A DNA stretch of 64,000 nucleotides from contig CAYWKD010000002.1 in the NCBI GenBank assembly GCA_964458705.1, positions 62,001-126,000 on the forward strand, in the 5' to 3' direction. The DNA is from JAAUTG01 sp964458705. Lineage in GTDB: Bacteria > Bacteroidota > Bacteroidia > Chitinophagales > Saprospiraceae. This document shows positions 8,742 through 16,953 of this stretch, piece after piece. How positions within the stretch are numbered: position 1 is the stretch's first letter; the number at the start of each line of letters is the position of its first letter. Below the pieces are notes generated by a model. The model was not told the DNA's origin. It did no database searches and saw only the letters and a list, made by a program, of their open reading frames with translations. Both the position numbers and the translations under genes were made by a program.

Positions 8742-9527
8742 TTGAATATAAAAGAATACATATCGTCTGGAATATTGGAAAGCTATCTGCTAGGGATGCT
8801 TACTGAAGCGGAAAACAAAGAGGTAGAACGCAATGCACGTCAATATCCTGAAATAAAAGCAGAGATGACTTCCATTGAGGAGGCTTTAGAAAAGTATGCT
8901 CAATTTAATGCAGTAGTTCCTTCTAATCCGATAGCTATTGAGGCGAATATTATTGAGCGTATCAACAGTAAAAAAAATACGATTTCAACTAAAGGGTCTT
9001 CTTATTATTCATCTTTCTTAGTCTTAGGGGTTTTGCTTACAGGAATGCTCTTGCTTGGAGTTTACTTTTTCTATCAGCAACTACAACAAAAGCAAGTTAT
9101 CGAAGAACAAAAAGGGCAAATAGAACAGTTACAAACTGCTTACAGTGAGTTGCAAGTTAATTGTAATCAATTTAGCCAACAAATAGCTTATTTAAGAGAT
9201 CCTTCCAATAGGTCTATACAACTGACTGGAACTGATCTTTCTTCAAAGTCTAGTGCTGTTGTACATTGGAATCCAAAAGTTAAAAAATCTTTCTTGGATT
9301 TTGTAAACTTACCTGAGCCTCCATCTAATAAGCAGTATCAGCTTTGGGCAATTGTGGATGGTCAACCTACGGATATGGGAGTCTTCGATCTAAAGACCTC
9401 TAATAATTTGCTCTTTGAAGTTCCTTTTATTGAATCCCCTCAAGCCTTTGCTGTTACCCTCGAAAATGCTGGGGGTAGTGCTACTCCTAACTTGGATCAG
9501 TTATACATTATCGGAGAGGTAGGATAA
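8742..9527 (+). CDS. Anti-sigma factor, RskA/anti-sigma-K type (TTG start)
   Basis: The 261-residue membrane protein has three parts: a cytoplasmic N-terminal sigma-binding region, one membrane helix at about residues 86-110 (SFLVLGVLLTGMLLLGVYFF), and an extracytoplasmic part. The latter has a coiled coil (IEEQKGQIEQLQTAYSELQ) and a C-terminal RskA-type domain recognisable from KQYQLWAIVDGQPTDMGVFD and FAVTLENAGGSATP. The start is TTG at 8742: between the sigma stop codon and this codon there is no in-frame ATG or GTG, and MNIKEYISSGILESYLLGM matches the usual N-terminus of this family. The gene is 27 bases downstream of the ECF sigma factor, which it should inhibit. A weak start codon may keep its level below that of the sigma factor. 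Confidence 0.9.
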   Translation: MNIKEYISSGILESYLLGMLTEAENKEVERNARQYPEIKAEMTSIEEALEKYAQFNAVVPSNPIAIEANIIERINSKKNTISTKGSSYYSSFLVLGVLLTGMLLLGVYFFYQQLQQKQVIEEQKGQIEQLQTAYSELQVNCNQFSQQIAYLRDPSNRSIQLTGTDLSSKSSAVVHWNPKVKKSFLDFVNLPEPPSNKQYQLWAIVDGQPTDMGVFDLKTSNNLLFEVPFIESPQAFAVTLENAGGSATPNLDQLYIIGEVG

Positions 9528-9666
9528 CTATATCTATACTTTTTTCCAACTTTTTCTATTTCAACGATAGCTCGTTTACAATTATCTATTAAGTTTGGCT
9601 TTTAGTAAATTCATCAAGTTTAAGTCTTAACGCTCGCCTACTCGAAGTTTGATACAAGAATAATTT

Positions 9667-10260
9667 TCATAGCCATTCCATGATTACCTCGGCTGCGTTC
9701 TCTAGGCTTTCCCCAAACGTAAATACCCCCTCTTTGTGCCCTTCCATAACGAAAATACGTTGGGTTTTTAAATCTGTGCTTTGTAACAGATTGATGATAG
9801 AGTAAGCCATTTCTGGGCTACCATAAGATATTCCCTTCGCAGTGGTAGGCACTTTGTATAAGAGTTTTTGCCAAAGTGCAAAGTTGTGGATATGAATAAC
9901 ACCATTTACCCAGCTGCATTGTTCATAAATAACAGCATGACTCATAGATTCGGAGGAAGCAATAACTGCTCCTTCGCAACTTAGTTCATTTTTATCAATG
10001 TCTACGGTATTTACGATAGCATAATGACTTTCATCCAAAATTTCAAAATTACCTGTTTTTGAACCACTAATGATGAACTGATTACTGTCCTTTATACGCT
10101 GGCTGATGTTGCCGAAGCCAATTCCATCATTGTAAGCTCCAATCAAGTTCAGGCGATACATTTCTTGTCGCCAGTAATTGAGTTTTTTGATTTGAGCTAT
10201 TTCAAGTGGGGGTGTTTTTGTCCAATTTGCTTGAAATTTTATGTAACCTTCATCTATCAT
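9667..10260 (-). CDS. Class II aldolase/adducin family protein
   Basis: This 197-residue protein has the class II aldolase fold, a zinc-dependent aldolase, epimerase or dehydratase. Visible motifs are GFGNISQR, FIISGSKTGN, the substrate-phosphate-type segment ASSESMSHAVIY and the zinc ligands HIHN. A third histidine lies in MEGHKEGVFTFG. Length is close to that of fuculose-phosphate aldolase and methylthioribulose-1-phosphate dehydratase, and shorter than rhamnulose-phosphate aldolase. It starts 14 bases after the sodium/solute symporter gene, so the two are probably co-transcribed. They may handle a sugar or sugar-derived metabolite imported by that transporter. The actual reaction cannot be decided from sequence. 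Confidence 0.85.
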   Translation of the reverse strand: MIDEGYIKFQANWTKTPPLEIAQIKKLNYWRQEMYRLNLIGAYNDGIGFGNISQRIKDSNQFIISGSKTGNFEILDESHYAIVNTVDIDKNELSCEGAVIASSESMSHAVIYEQCSWVNGVIHIHNFALWQKLLYKVPTTAKGISYGSPEMAYSIINLLQSTDLKTQRIFVMEGHKEGVFTFGESLENAAEVIMEWL

Positions 10261-10274
10261 AACTTATCAACCAT

Positions 10275-11822
10275 TTAATGAAATAACCAATGTAGCAATA
10301 CTAAAGAAAGTAACAGACCAATACCAATTCGCTTAACAATCACTGAGTCAGCCTCCAAAAACTCACTAGGTCGCTTCCAACCATATTTAAAAGCACCAAG
10401 ATAAGCAATAAGGAAAGCAATAATAACAACCCACATAGCCCTAACAAAATAATTCATGCTCGGAAAAAACTGAATAATAAGTAAGTGCAGAGGAATAGTC
10501 GAAAGAAAAGCAGCCAGCGTAATTCTGTGATTGGGCGCAACCAAGAACGCCGCTGAACAAATCAATACAACAATACCGCAGTTGATGTAATAGCGCAATT
10601 CATTTAAGGTATGTGTAAAGGCGACTTCAGGATTTTCAAACTTAACATAGAGGAGTACTAATCCCATTGTGATGCCTGTGAATAATGTAACCAGAATTGT
10701 ATTGCGACCAGCATTGACGATTTGTTTTTCAGAAGCGTTTTTGTTAATATATTCCTTATAAATATCTATTGACCAAAGCGTCGCTAGAGAATTAAACGTT
10801 GAATCAACTGTACTCATCAAGGAGGCGAATAGTGCACAAAGAATAATTCCTTTCACTCCAACGGGCAGATAATTAGTCACCAAATAAGGATAAGCCATAT
10901 CGGGATCGTTTAATCCATTTTCCCCCAAAATGCCAACCAACGCAATACCCGGCACTACAATTATAACTGCCATAAAATACTTCATGACGCCCCCCACCAT
11001 AAGTCCAATCTGCGCTTGCTGAAGATTTTTAGCTGCCAAAGATCGCTGCACCACTGTTTGATTGGCACACCAATAGTTGATATTAAGTAAGAAAAGTCCA
11101 AAAATGTGTGTCCAAGGTAAAGTCTCATGATCGGCGGGTAGATGTAAGTGCATCAACTCGGGTGTTTTCTCATATAATGCTCCCCAACCTCCAAGATGGT
11201 AAACGGCGGTGAGTAAAACCACAATGCCGCCTGTAAATAAAATACCAAATTGAATAATATCCGTACGAACTACCGCACTCAGTCCGCCTAAATAAGTATA
11301 AATAGCTGAAAAAACACCTAATCCAATTACTAAAATGCTAATCCTGACTGTACGATTTTCATGGATAAATGTGAGATACTCTTCAAAAACTAGGTCAGCG
11401 GCATAAGCACCCCAAAACAGTGCAGCACCAAGCGTAATTGTTGAGAATAGTGCTAAATTGGCAACAGAATAGAACAAGCCAACCGTTTTCCCCAATCGCT
11501 TTTTGATGAATTGAGTAATTGTAATAATGCCATCTTTAAGATACATCGGCACGAAAATAAAGGTTGCCATCAAGATGCCTTGCATGGCGTTGATCTCCAA
11601 ACTTGCTTGCGCCAAGCCATACAGGTAAGCCGAACCCATCATTCCCAAAAACTGATATCCACTCACATTAGTTGCAATAGAGGAGAGTGCAATGGAATAC
11701 CAATTGAGATTTCTGGAGCTTAAAAAGTACTGCTCAGAAGTCATTTCCTTATCTCGCCGACCTGAAAGTGCAACAATGAAAATAGCAAAAAAATACAGCA
11801 CAACAATTATCAAGTCTATCAT
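10275..11822 (-). CDS. Sodium:solute symporter (SSS family)
   Basis: The 515-residue integral membrane protein has about 13 predicted helices, as expected for the SSS family. It starts MIDLIIVVLYFFAIFIVAL. Family landmarks are the region QYFLSSRNLNWYSIALSSIATNVSG near residues 32-56 and the later ALFASLMSTVDSTFNSLATL, equivalent to the sodium-binding fifth helix of the second repeat. The protein imports a solute, probably a sugar or organic acid, driven by the sodium gradient. The downstream class II aldolase gene, only 14 bases away, suggests a carbohydrate. It is divergent from gamma-glutamyltransferase, with about 100 bases between the two starts. Confidence 0.92.
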   Translation of the reverse strand: MIDLIIVVLYFFAIFIVALSGRRDKEMTSEQYFLSSRNLNWYSIALSSIATNVSGYQFLGMMGSAYLYGLAQASLEINAMQGILMATFIFVPMYLKDGIITITQFIKKRLGKTVGLFYSVANLALFSTITLGAALFWGAYAADLVFEEYLTFIHENRTVRISILVIGLGVFSAIYTYLGGLSAVVRTDIIQFGILFTGGIVVLLTAVYHLGGWGALYEKTPELMHLHLPADHETLPWTHIFGLFLLNINYWCANQTVVQRSLAAKNLQQAQIGLMVGGVMKYFMAVIIVVPGIALVGILGENGLNDPDMAYPYLVTNYLPVGVKGIILCALFASLMSTVDSTFNSLATLWSIDIYKEYINKNASEKQIVNAGRNTILVTLFTGITMGLVLLYVKFENPEVAFTHTLNELRYYINCGIVVLICSAAFLVAPNHRITLAAFLSTIPLHLLIIQFFPSMNYFVRAMWVVIIAFLIAYLGAFKYGWKRPSEFLEADSVIVKRIGIGLLLSLVLLHWLFH

Positions 11823-11924
11823 TTTAAAGCTCGTTCTTCGTTTCAGTTAAAGCAGATATATGATTTTTTGCCAAATTCAGCATCTTTTTCTTACTTTCAC
11901 CAATCAAAATTCAATATAACGAAG

Positions 11925-13646
11925 ATGCGAAAAATAATTTTTGTGCTACTAATGAATGTTCTACTGTTCAACCTAGCTTGTCAAAATGCCACTCCTGTTG
12001 AAGAGAATACTATCTATGAAGTTCAAAAAGAAGTTATTGCAGACTCCGCAATGGTAGTTTCGGCGCATCCGTTGGCTTCAGATGTTGGAGCAACTATCTT
12101 GAAAAAAGGAGGTAATGCAGTAGACGCAGCAATTGCTGTACAGTTTGCCTTGGCAGTAGTTTACCCTAGAGCTGGAAATCTAGGTGGCGGTGGATTGATG
12201 GTGATTAGAAATGCTGACGGTAGTACAGACGCCTTGGATTATAGAGAAAAAGCACCAGCCGCTGCTGATAGAGATATGTATTTAGATAGCCTAGGTAATG
12301 TAGTGAAAGGCCTGAGTACAACAGGACATTTAGCAGCAGGTGTGCCAGGCACAGTGGCTGGGATGTGGCAAGCGCATCAGAAATATGGTAGCTTAGAGTG
12401 GCAAGAATTGGTAATGCCTGCAATGGAACTAGCTAAGAATGGCTTCCAACTTTCCGAGACTGAAGCTGATCGCTTGAATCAATATAAAAAATCATTTGAA
12501 GAGCAGAGCACTCGACCCAGCGTTTTCACCAGCCAGGATTCTTTTGAAGTAGGCTACAATTTGGTGCAAGAGCAGTTGACACAAACTCTCGACCGCATCC
12601 TAAAACAAGGGCATGATGGATTTTATCAAGGTAAAACAGCGGTCTTGATTGTAGAAGAAATGCAACGAGGCGGTGGCATTATTTCTCACAAAGATTTAAT
12701 AGACTACAAAGCAACCTGGCGCAGACCTATCGAGGCAGCGTACAAAGACTATAAAATTATTTCTATGCCACCACCTTCTAGTGGGGGAGTAGCGCTAGTG
12801 CAGATGCTAAAAATGATTGAAGAATATCCCTTAAATGAGTATGGATTTCATTCTGAAAAAGCGGTGCATTTGATGGCAGAAGCAGAACGCAGAGCTTATG
12901 CCGACAGAGCAGAGCACTTAGGAGACATGGACTTTTATAAGGTGCCTTTGGATATGCTGTTGGATAAAGCATACTTAGACAGGCGAATGTCAAATTTTCA
13001 TGAAACACTTCCGACACCGAGTGCTTCTATTGCGGCAGGAGATTTTGAAGTAGCGTTGGAAAGTTTTGAAACAACACATACTTCGATAGTGGATGCAGCA
13101 GGAAATGCGGTTGCTGTTACAACCACCCTAAATGGTAATTATGGCTGTAAAGTAGTCGTCAGTGGTGCAGGATTCTTTTTGAATAATGAAATGGATGATT
13201 TCAGTGCTAAACCAGGCGTTCCAAACATGTTTGGATTAGTTGGTGGCGAAGCTAATGCTATTCAGCCTGGAAAGCGCATGCTAAGTTCCATGACACCTAC
13301 AATTCTAGAAAAAGATGGTAACTGGTATATGGTACTAGGTGCGCCAGGAGGTTCAACGATCATTACAGCCGTTTTTCAGACCATCGTTAATGCTATTGAA
13401 TTTGATATGCCACTTTACGAAGCCGTGCAAGCGGGGCGTTTTCACCATCAATGGAAACCCGATGAGATTTGGATTGAAGGTGGTCAGTTCCCCGCTGAAA
13501 CGCAAGCAGCACTGGAAGCAAATGGCTATACATTTCGGGATAGAAAGCGGATGGCAGTTATTAAAGCAATCCAACGCTTAGAGGACGGAAAGATCGTAGG
13601 CGTAGGAGATACTCGAAACCCCGATGATGATGCCGAAGGGTTTTGA
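11925..13646 (+). CDS. ggt: Gamma-glutamyltransferase (lipoprotein)
   Basis: Gamma-glutamyltransferase cleaves glutathione and other gamma-glutamyl compounds in the periplasm and self-processes into two subunits. I chose the ATG at 11925 (573 residues) because it gives a clean lipoprotein signal, MRKIIFVLLMNVLLFNLAC. The ORF could open at 11868, but the extra residues do not fit. Recognisable segments are VVSAHPLASDVGATILKKGG, GNLGGGGLM and the autocatalytic TTHTSIVDAAGNAVAVTTTLN, where Thr383 is the nucleophile exposed after processing. The oxyanion region PGGSTIITAVFQTI is also present. Length and motif order are normal for the family. It is a single gene with no operon partner and probably functions in amino-acid scavenging. 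Confidence 0.95.
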   Translation: MRKIIFVLLMNVLLFNLACQNATPVEENTIYEVQKEVIADSAMVVSAHPLASDVGATILKKGGNAVDAAIAVQFALAVVYPRAGNLGGGGLMVIRNADGSTDALDYREKAPAAADRDMYLDSLGNVVKGLSTTGHLAAGVPGTVAGMWQAHQKYGSLEWQELVMPAMELAKNGFQLSETEADRLNQYKKSFEEQSTRPSVFTSQDSFEVGYNLVQEQLTQTLDRILKQGHDGFYQGKTAVLIVEEMQRGGGIISHKDLIDYKATWRRPIEAAYKDYKIISMPPPSSGGVALVQMLKMIEEYPLNEYGFHSEKAVHLMAEAERRAYADRAEHLGDMDFYKVPLDMLLDKAYLDRRMSNFHETLPTPSASIAAGDFEVALESFETTHTSIVDAAGNAVAVTTTLNGNYGCKVVVSGAGFFLNNEMDDFSAKPGVPNMFGLVGGEANAIQPGKRMLSSMTPTILEKDGNWYMVLGAPGGSTIITAVFQTIVNAIEFDMPLYEAVQAGRFHHQWKPDEIWIEGGQFPAETQAALEANGYTFRDRKRMAVIKAIQRLEDGKIVGVGDTRNPDDDAEGF

Positions 13647-13712
13647 TTGAGAGAGAATGGATAAGTGATCTTTTTTTAATTTCAAGTATTATTTTTTCAA
13701 AAGTTAGTGAAA

Positions 13713-14477
13713 ATGTCAAATCCAATTCAAGTTTTTGTTTCTTACTCACACAAAGACGAGGCTTTTAAAGATAACCTTAACGTCCATCTTACTCCTTACG
13801 AAAGAACAGGGAAAATAAAAGTTTGGGACGATCGAGATATTATACCTGGGCAAGAATGGGATAATGAAATAAAAGAAAAGCTGGAAAAAGCAGAGATTAT
13901 TCTCTTTCTCATCAGTCCTGACTTTATGGCGTCTGGGTATATTTATGATGTTGAAATAAAACATGCTATTGACAAACACAATGCAGGGAAAACCAATATT
14001 GTACCTGTTATTATACGTCCGAGTAATTTTGAAGTGCTATCTCTCAAAAACTTTCAGGCACTTCCAAAAAATGCAAAGGCTATTACAACTTGGTCGAATC
14101 AAGATGAAGCATGGCTTGATGTAGTTACTCAATTGAGCAAACTTTTCAAGCATCTTCGCTCTAATGGCGGCGATATACCAACTATCACTGAGCCAGAGCC
14201 TGAAATTTCTCCGAATGATAGTGCTACCACGATTCAAGCAATTGAAAATTTACTCGTCCAAGAAAAAATAGATAAAGCGATTGCATCAATGCTAGCCTTA
14301 ACAGAAAGGTCAACTTACGCCGATTACCGAAACCAGATCATTATGCAATCGGGGCGTTGGAATGGATTGAAACGCAATAAAAATAGCGGCACGATCTCCG
14401 CTGAAAATGCTGATTTGCAGACAAATAGAATTCGCAACGCACTACTTTCTTTGCTAGAAGACATGGCAGAAGAATAA
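13713..14477 (+). CDS. TIR domain protein with C-terminal effector-associated domain (EAD11-like)
   Basis: The 254-residue protein starts with a TIR domain at about residues 1-140: IQVFVSYSHKDEAF, then VWDDRDIIPGQEW, AEIILFLISPDFMASGYIYDVE and VPVIIRP. The glutamate at residue 81 matches the catalytic Glu of NAD-cleaving TIR domains. A proline/acid-rich linker (about 150-175) leads to a small helical C-terminal domain (LLVQEKIDKAIASML, YRNQIIMQSGRWNGLKRNK, NRIRNALLSLLEDM). That domain looks like effector-associated domain 11, a death-domain-like adaptor found in bacterial conflict systems. Such proteins recruit a separate effector with the same EAD; none lies in this window. The start is ATG 13713; the GTG six bases earlier is less likely. 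The gene converges with the BASS transporter with only 10 bases between stops. Immune function is inferred from family knowledge. Confidence 0.85.
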   Translation: MSNPIQVFVSYSHKDEAFKDNLNVHLTPYERTGKIKVWDDRDIIPGQEWDNEIKEKLEKAEIILFLISPDFMASGYIYDVEIKHAIDKHNAGKTNIVPVIIRPSNFEVLSLKNFQALPKNAKAITTWSNQDEAWLDVVTQLSKLFKHLRSNGGDIPTITEPEPEISPNDSATTIQAIENLLVQEKIDKAIASMLALTERSTYADYRNQIIMQSGRWNGLKRNKNSGTISAENADLQTNRIRNALLSLLEDMAEE

Positions 14478-14487
14478 GGATAGACCT

Positions 14488-15342
14488 TCAACGCAATCTC
14501 GACAATTGCCAAGAGTTATAAACATTTTGCAAGATAATATAGCACATGGGACCGAGAATGGCAGTGGGTTGAAGGTAACTTGTAGCTAACCATATTGCTA
14601 GCATAGTATTTTTTCGACCTAGTGACAGACTTGTTTCTAAAGGTTCTTTGTGGCGACCAATCAAAGCACCGACGTAAAAGCTAAGGCTTCCACAAGCGGC
14701 TACAATCAATACGATCGTTATTATGCTTTGCAGAGGTAGCGTGGATTCGTAGCGTAAAAAATGAGATACTTTAGCTGTTGCCAAAAAAATATTGGCGAGA
14801 AAAAAAATAAAAGCCGCTCCTACAATCTTCATCAGACGCTCTCGAACGCTAGGAATACGATTGGCTATTTGTGATAACAACATGGGTACAGCAATCGTGA
14901 TAGCAATAGATTGAAGAATTTGAAAAGCACTCACACTTCCTTCTAATTTCAACAAGTAAGAAGCCAGCAATGGAAATACCAGTATGATTGCTAGATTAGT
15001 AACAATGATTGAGCCTGTGATGAAAGCGATGTTGGATTTAAACAAGTCAGCCCACACAATGCTCGCAATGCCAGTTGGTGCTATCGTAATAACAAATGCA
15101 GCTTGTGCTATGCCCAAATCAAATGGCAGGATGATCAAATAGGCAGCCACACCCAGCAAAAGATTAAGTAACAAGACAGTGATATGTTGCCATTGAAAGA
15201 GCGAAAAATTTAGTCTAATTTTCAAAAAAGAGAAGAAAAGCAAAGTCATCAGTGAATAGCGAATCAAGTATTGATAAGGCTCAAGTTGTGGCAAAAAGGC
15301 TCCTAGCACGATCACGCCAAGTATATAGAGTGTTTTTCTCAT
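14488..15342 (-). CDS. Bile acid:sodium symporter (BASS)-like transporter
   Basis: This 284-residue inner-membrane protein has about nine to ten predicted helices, beginning MRKTLYILGVIVLGAF. The middle contains a family-typical segment with a helix break, VITIAPTGIASIVWADLFKSN, and later GRKNTMLAIWLATSYL, the usual position of the second crossover. Both fit the SBF/BASS superfamily of sodium-coupled transporters for bile acids, pantothenate, pyruvate or arsenite. The substrate is not apparent. It stands alone, convergent with the TIR-EAD11 gene and divergent from the small membrane protein gene at 15540. Confidence 0.8.
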   Translation of the reverse strand: MRKTLYILGVIVLGAFLPQLEPYQYLIRYSLMTLLFFSFLKIRLNFSLFQWQHITVLLLNLLLGVAAYLIILPFDLGIAQAAFVITIAPTGIASIVWADLFKSNIAFITGSIIVTNLAIILVFPLLASYLLKLEGSVSAFQILQSIAITIAVPMLLSQIANRIPSVRERLMKIVGAAFIFFLANIFLATAKVSHFLRYESTLPLQSIITIVLIVAACGSLSFYVGALIGRHKEPLETSLSLGRKNTMLAIWLATSYLQPTAILGPMCYIILQNVYNSWQLSRLR

Positions 15343-15490
15343 AATTGAAAGTTAGAAATAATAACAATACAAGTAGTAGAATCACCTTTCAATATTTTAG
15401 AAAAGTGAGGAGAATTCTGCTGTTTAGTATTTAACAGCTTTTAAACATTATTTTTCTTTTATCGAATACGGTACAATTCAATTACTTTAC

Positions 15491-15498
15491 TATATTTG
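15491..15498 (+). promoter_or_regulatory. Consensus -7 element (TAnnTTTG) upstream of the small membrane protein cluster
   Basis: TATATTTG is an exact match to the -7 consensus, 42 bases upstream of the ATG at 15540. No clear TTTG lies at the -33 position. It would drive the three-gene cluster 15540-16953. Confidence 0.45.
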
Positions 15499-15539
15499 AA
15501 CATCAAAATAATCTGCAAATCTTTAAACACATCAATTCT

Positions 15540-16004
15540 ATGACTATGAGAGTAAATTTATTATTGACAGTACTACTTATCTTCAGTATTAGTGTTTGTT
15601 CTGCCATTCCTACTAGAAGTACATCAGCATTCTTGGATCAGCAATTGAAGTCGAATCCTGATTACGAAGCATTAGCTGAAAACATGAAAGGAATGACAAT
15701 GGATGATTTCCTGAACTTGACGCCTAAGCAATACAAAGAGATGACTGGCAAAAAGCTAGGTGTCAAAAAGTCAATTCAGCTAAAAGCAGCTCAAAAGTTC
15801 ATCAAAAAGCAGCAAAAGAAAGGCGATGATGATATTCCAAAAGGACTATATATCGTTGGGGCTATTATTGGCTTTTCTTGGTTGCTAATGGGCATCATGG
15901 ACGATTTTGAGGGCAACAATTGGTGGATTACATTGCTATTGTATGTGGTATGCTGGATACCAGGAGTGATTTACGCATTCATCAAAATGGATGAATATTA
16001 CTAA
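15540..16004 (+). CDS. Exported protein with C-terminal Pmp3/YqaE-like membrane domain
   Basis: The 154-residue protein has a signal peptide (residues 1-22) and a charged linker of about 75 residues. The last 45 residues form two membrane helices: YIVGAIIGFSWLLMGIM and WWITLLLYVVCWIPGVIYAFI. The second carries the WIPGVI.A pattern typical of the Pmp3/YqaE family. The linker contains LTPKQYKEMTGKKLGVKKSIQLKAAQK, written here as two parts joined at the KKLG step: LTPKQYKEMTGKK and LGVKKSIQLKAAQK. A similar basic amphipathic segment occurs in the protein encoded at 16471. Eukaryotic and bacterial Pmp3 homologues affect membrane potential and salt tolerance, but the role here is unknown. It is the first gene of a run of three small membrane proteins. 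Confidence 0.78.
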   Translation: MTMRVNLLLTVLLIFSISVCSAIPTRSTSAFLDQQLKSNPDYEALAENMKGMTMDDFLNLTPKQYKEMTGKKLGVKKSIQLKAAQKFIKKQQKKGDDDIPKGLYIVGAIIGFSWLLMGIMDDFEGNNWWITLLLYVVCWIPGVIYAFIKMDEYY

Positions 16005-16088
16005 CCAACTGATTGAATCAATTAAGGTCGTTTTGTTTCTTTCATGGAAACAAGATGGCTTTTTCATCATCTCTAAACGGATTATCTA

Positions 16089-16442
16089 ATGGGCGTCCTA
16101 TCACCTATCAAGAATAATAAATATGTTAATTGGGTCTGGTTCATTGCATTATTGGCTGCGCCTATTGTGCTTTGGATATTGCCAAGCGACTTCTTTAATG
16201 ATAGTAACATTGTAGTTTGTCCTTCAAGGTCTTTTTTTGATATTGAATGCTGGGGTTGTGGTATTACAAGAGCCGTGATGCACTTTCATCACTTCCAGTT
16301 TGAAGATGCAGCCTATTTCAATTGGCTAGTCTTTGTGATCTATCCACTACTAGTCGTGATATGGTTTACTTGGACGCGTGATGTAGCTAAGAAACTCGAG
16401 ATACTGCCCAATAATTTTAAGCTAAGTCAACCAAATCTGTAA
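16089..16442 (+). CDS. DUF2752 family membrane protein
   Basis: This 117-residue protein has two predicted membrane helices (WVWFIALLAAPIVLWIL and FNWLVFVIYPLLVVIWFTW). Between them lies the cysteine motif CPSRSFFDIECWGCGITRA, which defines DUF2752 (general form C...C.GCG.TR). The function of the family is unknown. It lies 84 bases downstream of the Pmp3-like gene and 28 bases before the DUF4190 gene, all on the same strand, so co-transcription is likely. The short N-terminus (MGVLSPIKNNKYVN) gives no export signal besides the first helix. Confidence 0.85.
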   Translation: MGVLSPIKNNKYVNWVWFIALLAAPIVLWILPSDFFNDSNIVVCPSRSFFDIECWGCGITRAVMHFHHFQFEDAAYFNWLVFVIYPLLVVIWFTWTRDVAKKLEILPNNFKLSQPNL

Positions 16443-16470
16443 GTCTTGCTTACTCAATAATTCCAAAATT

Positions 16471-16953
16471 ATGAACAGCAACAAATTGCCTATTCTTCTT
16501 ACGCTGATCTTATCATTAGCACTAAGCACTTCTAAAGCAGTTGTTCGAGAGCAAGTAAAGCCCCGTCCACAAGAACCAGTTCATGAGCTGACTCAGGTGG
16601 AACTCATTGATCTAAATAGCAAGCAATCAAGTAAACTAAAGCGAAAACCAACGCTTAAAGAAAAATTGGCACTTAGATTCGTAGGAAAGAAGCGTTCTGT
16701 CTTGACAGAAGAAGCAAAAACAGATGCTTTTGCAATAGCTGGATTTGTAGCTTCAATTGTAGGTATCTTTTTTGCAGGATTAATTCTTGGAGTAGTAGGA
16801 GTAGTGTTTAGTGTAATTGCTTTAAAGAGAATCAAAAAAGACCCTACAGCAAGAGAAGGTAGAAAGTTGGCTATCGCAGGACTTGTGCTTGGTATAATTG
16901 CATTTGTAGCATGGGTTGCACTCCTACTGATTGTGCTTTTACTTTTAGCTTGA
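16471..16953 (+). CDS. Exported DUF4190-type membrane protein
   Basis: The 160-residue protein has a signal peptide (residues about 1-23), a basic linker and two closely spaced membrane helices at the C-terminus. The helical part starts DAFAIAGFVASIVGIFF, then ALKRIKKDPTAREGRKLAIAG and a last helix of V, A and L. This 'A..G...G.......G......I..KR....GR..A..G...G' pattern is that of DUF4190. The linker segment PTLKEKLALRFVGKK resembles the linker of the Pmp3-like protein two genes upstream. Function is unknown. Its stop overlaps the stop of the convergent glycosyltransferase gene by 9 bases. Confidence 0.8.
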   Translation: MNSNKLPILLTLILSLALSTSKAVVREQVKPRPQEPVHELTQVELIDLNSKQSSKLKRKPTLKEKLALRFVGKKRSVLTEEAKTDAFAIAGFVASIVGIFFAGLILGVVGVVFSVIALKRIKKDPTAREGRKLAIAGLVLGIIAFVAWVALLLIVLLLLA

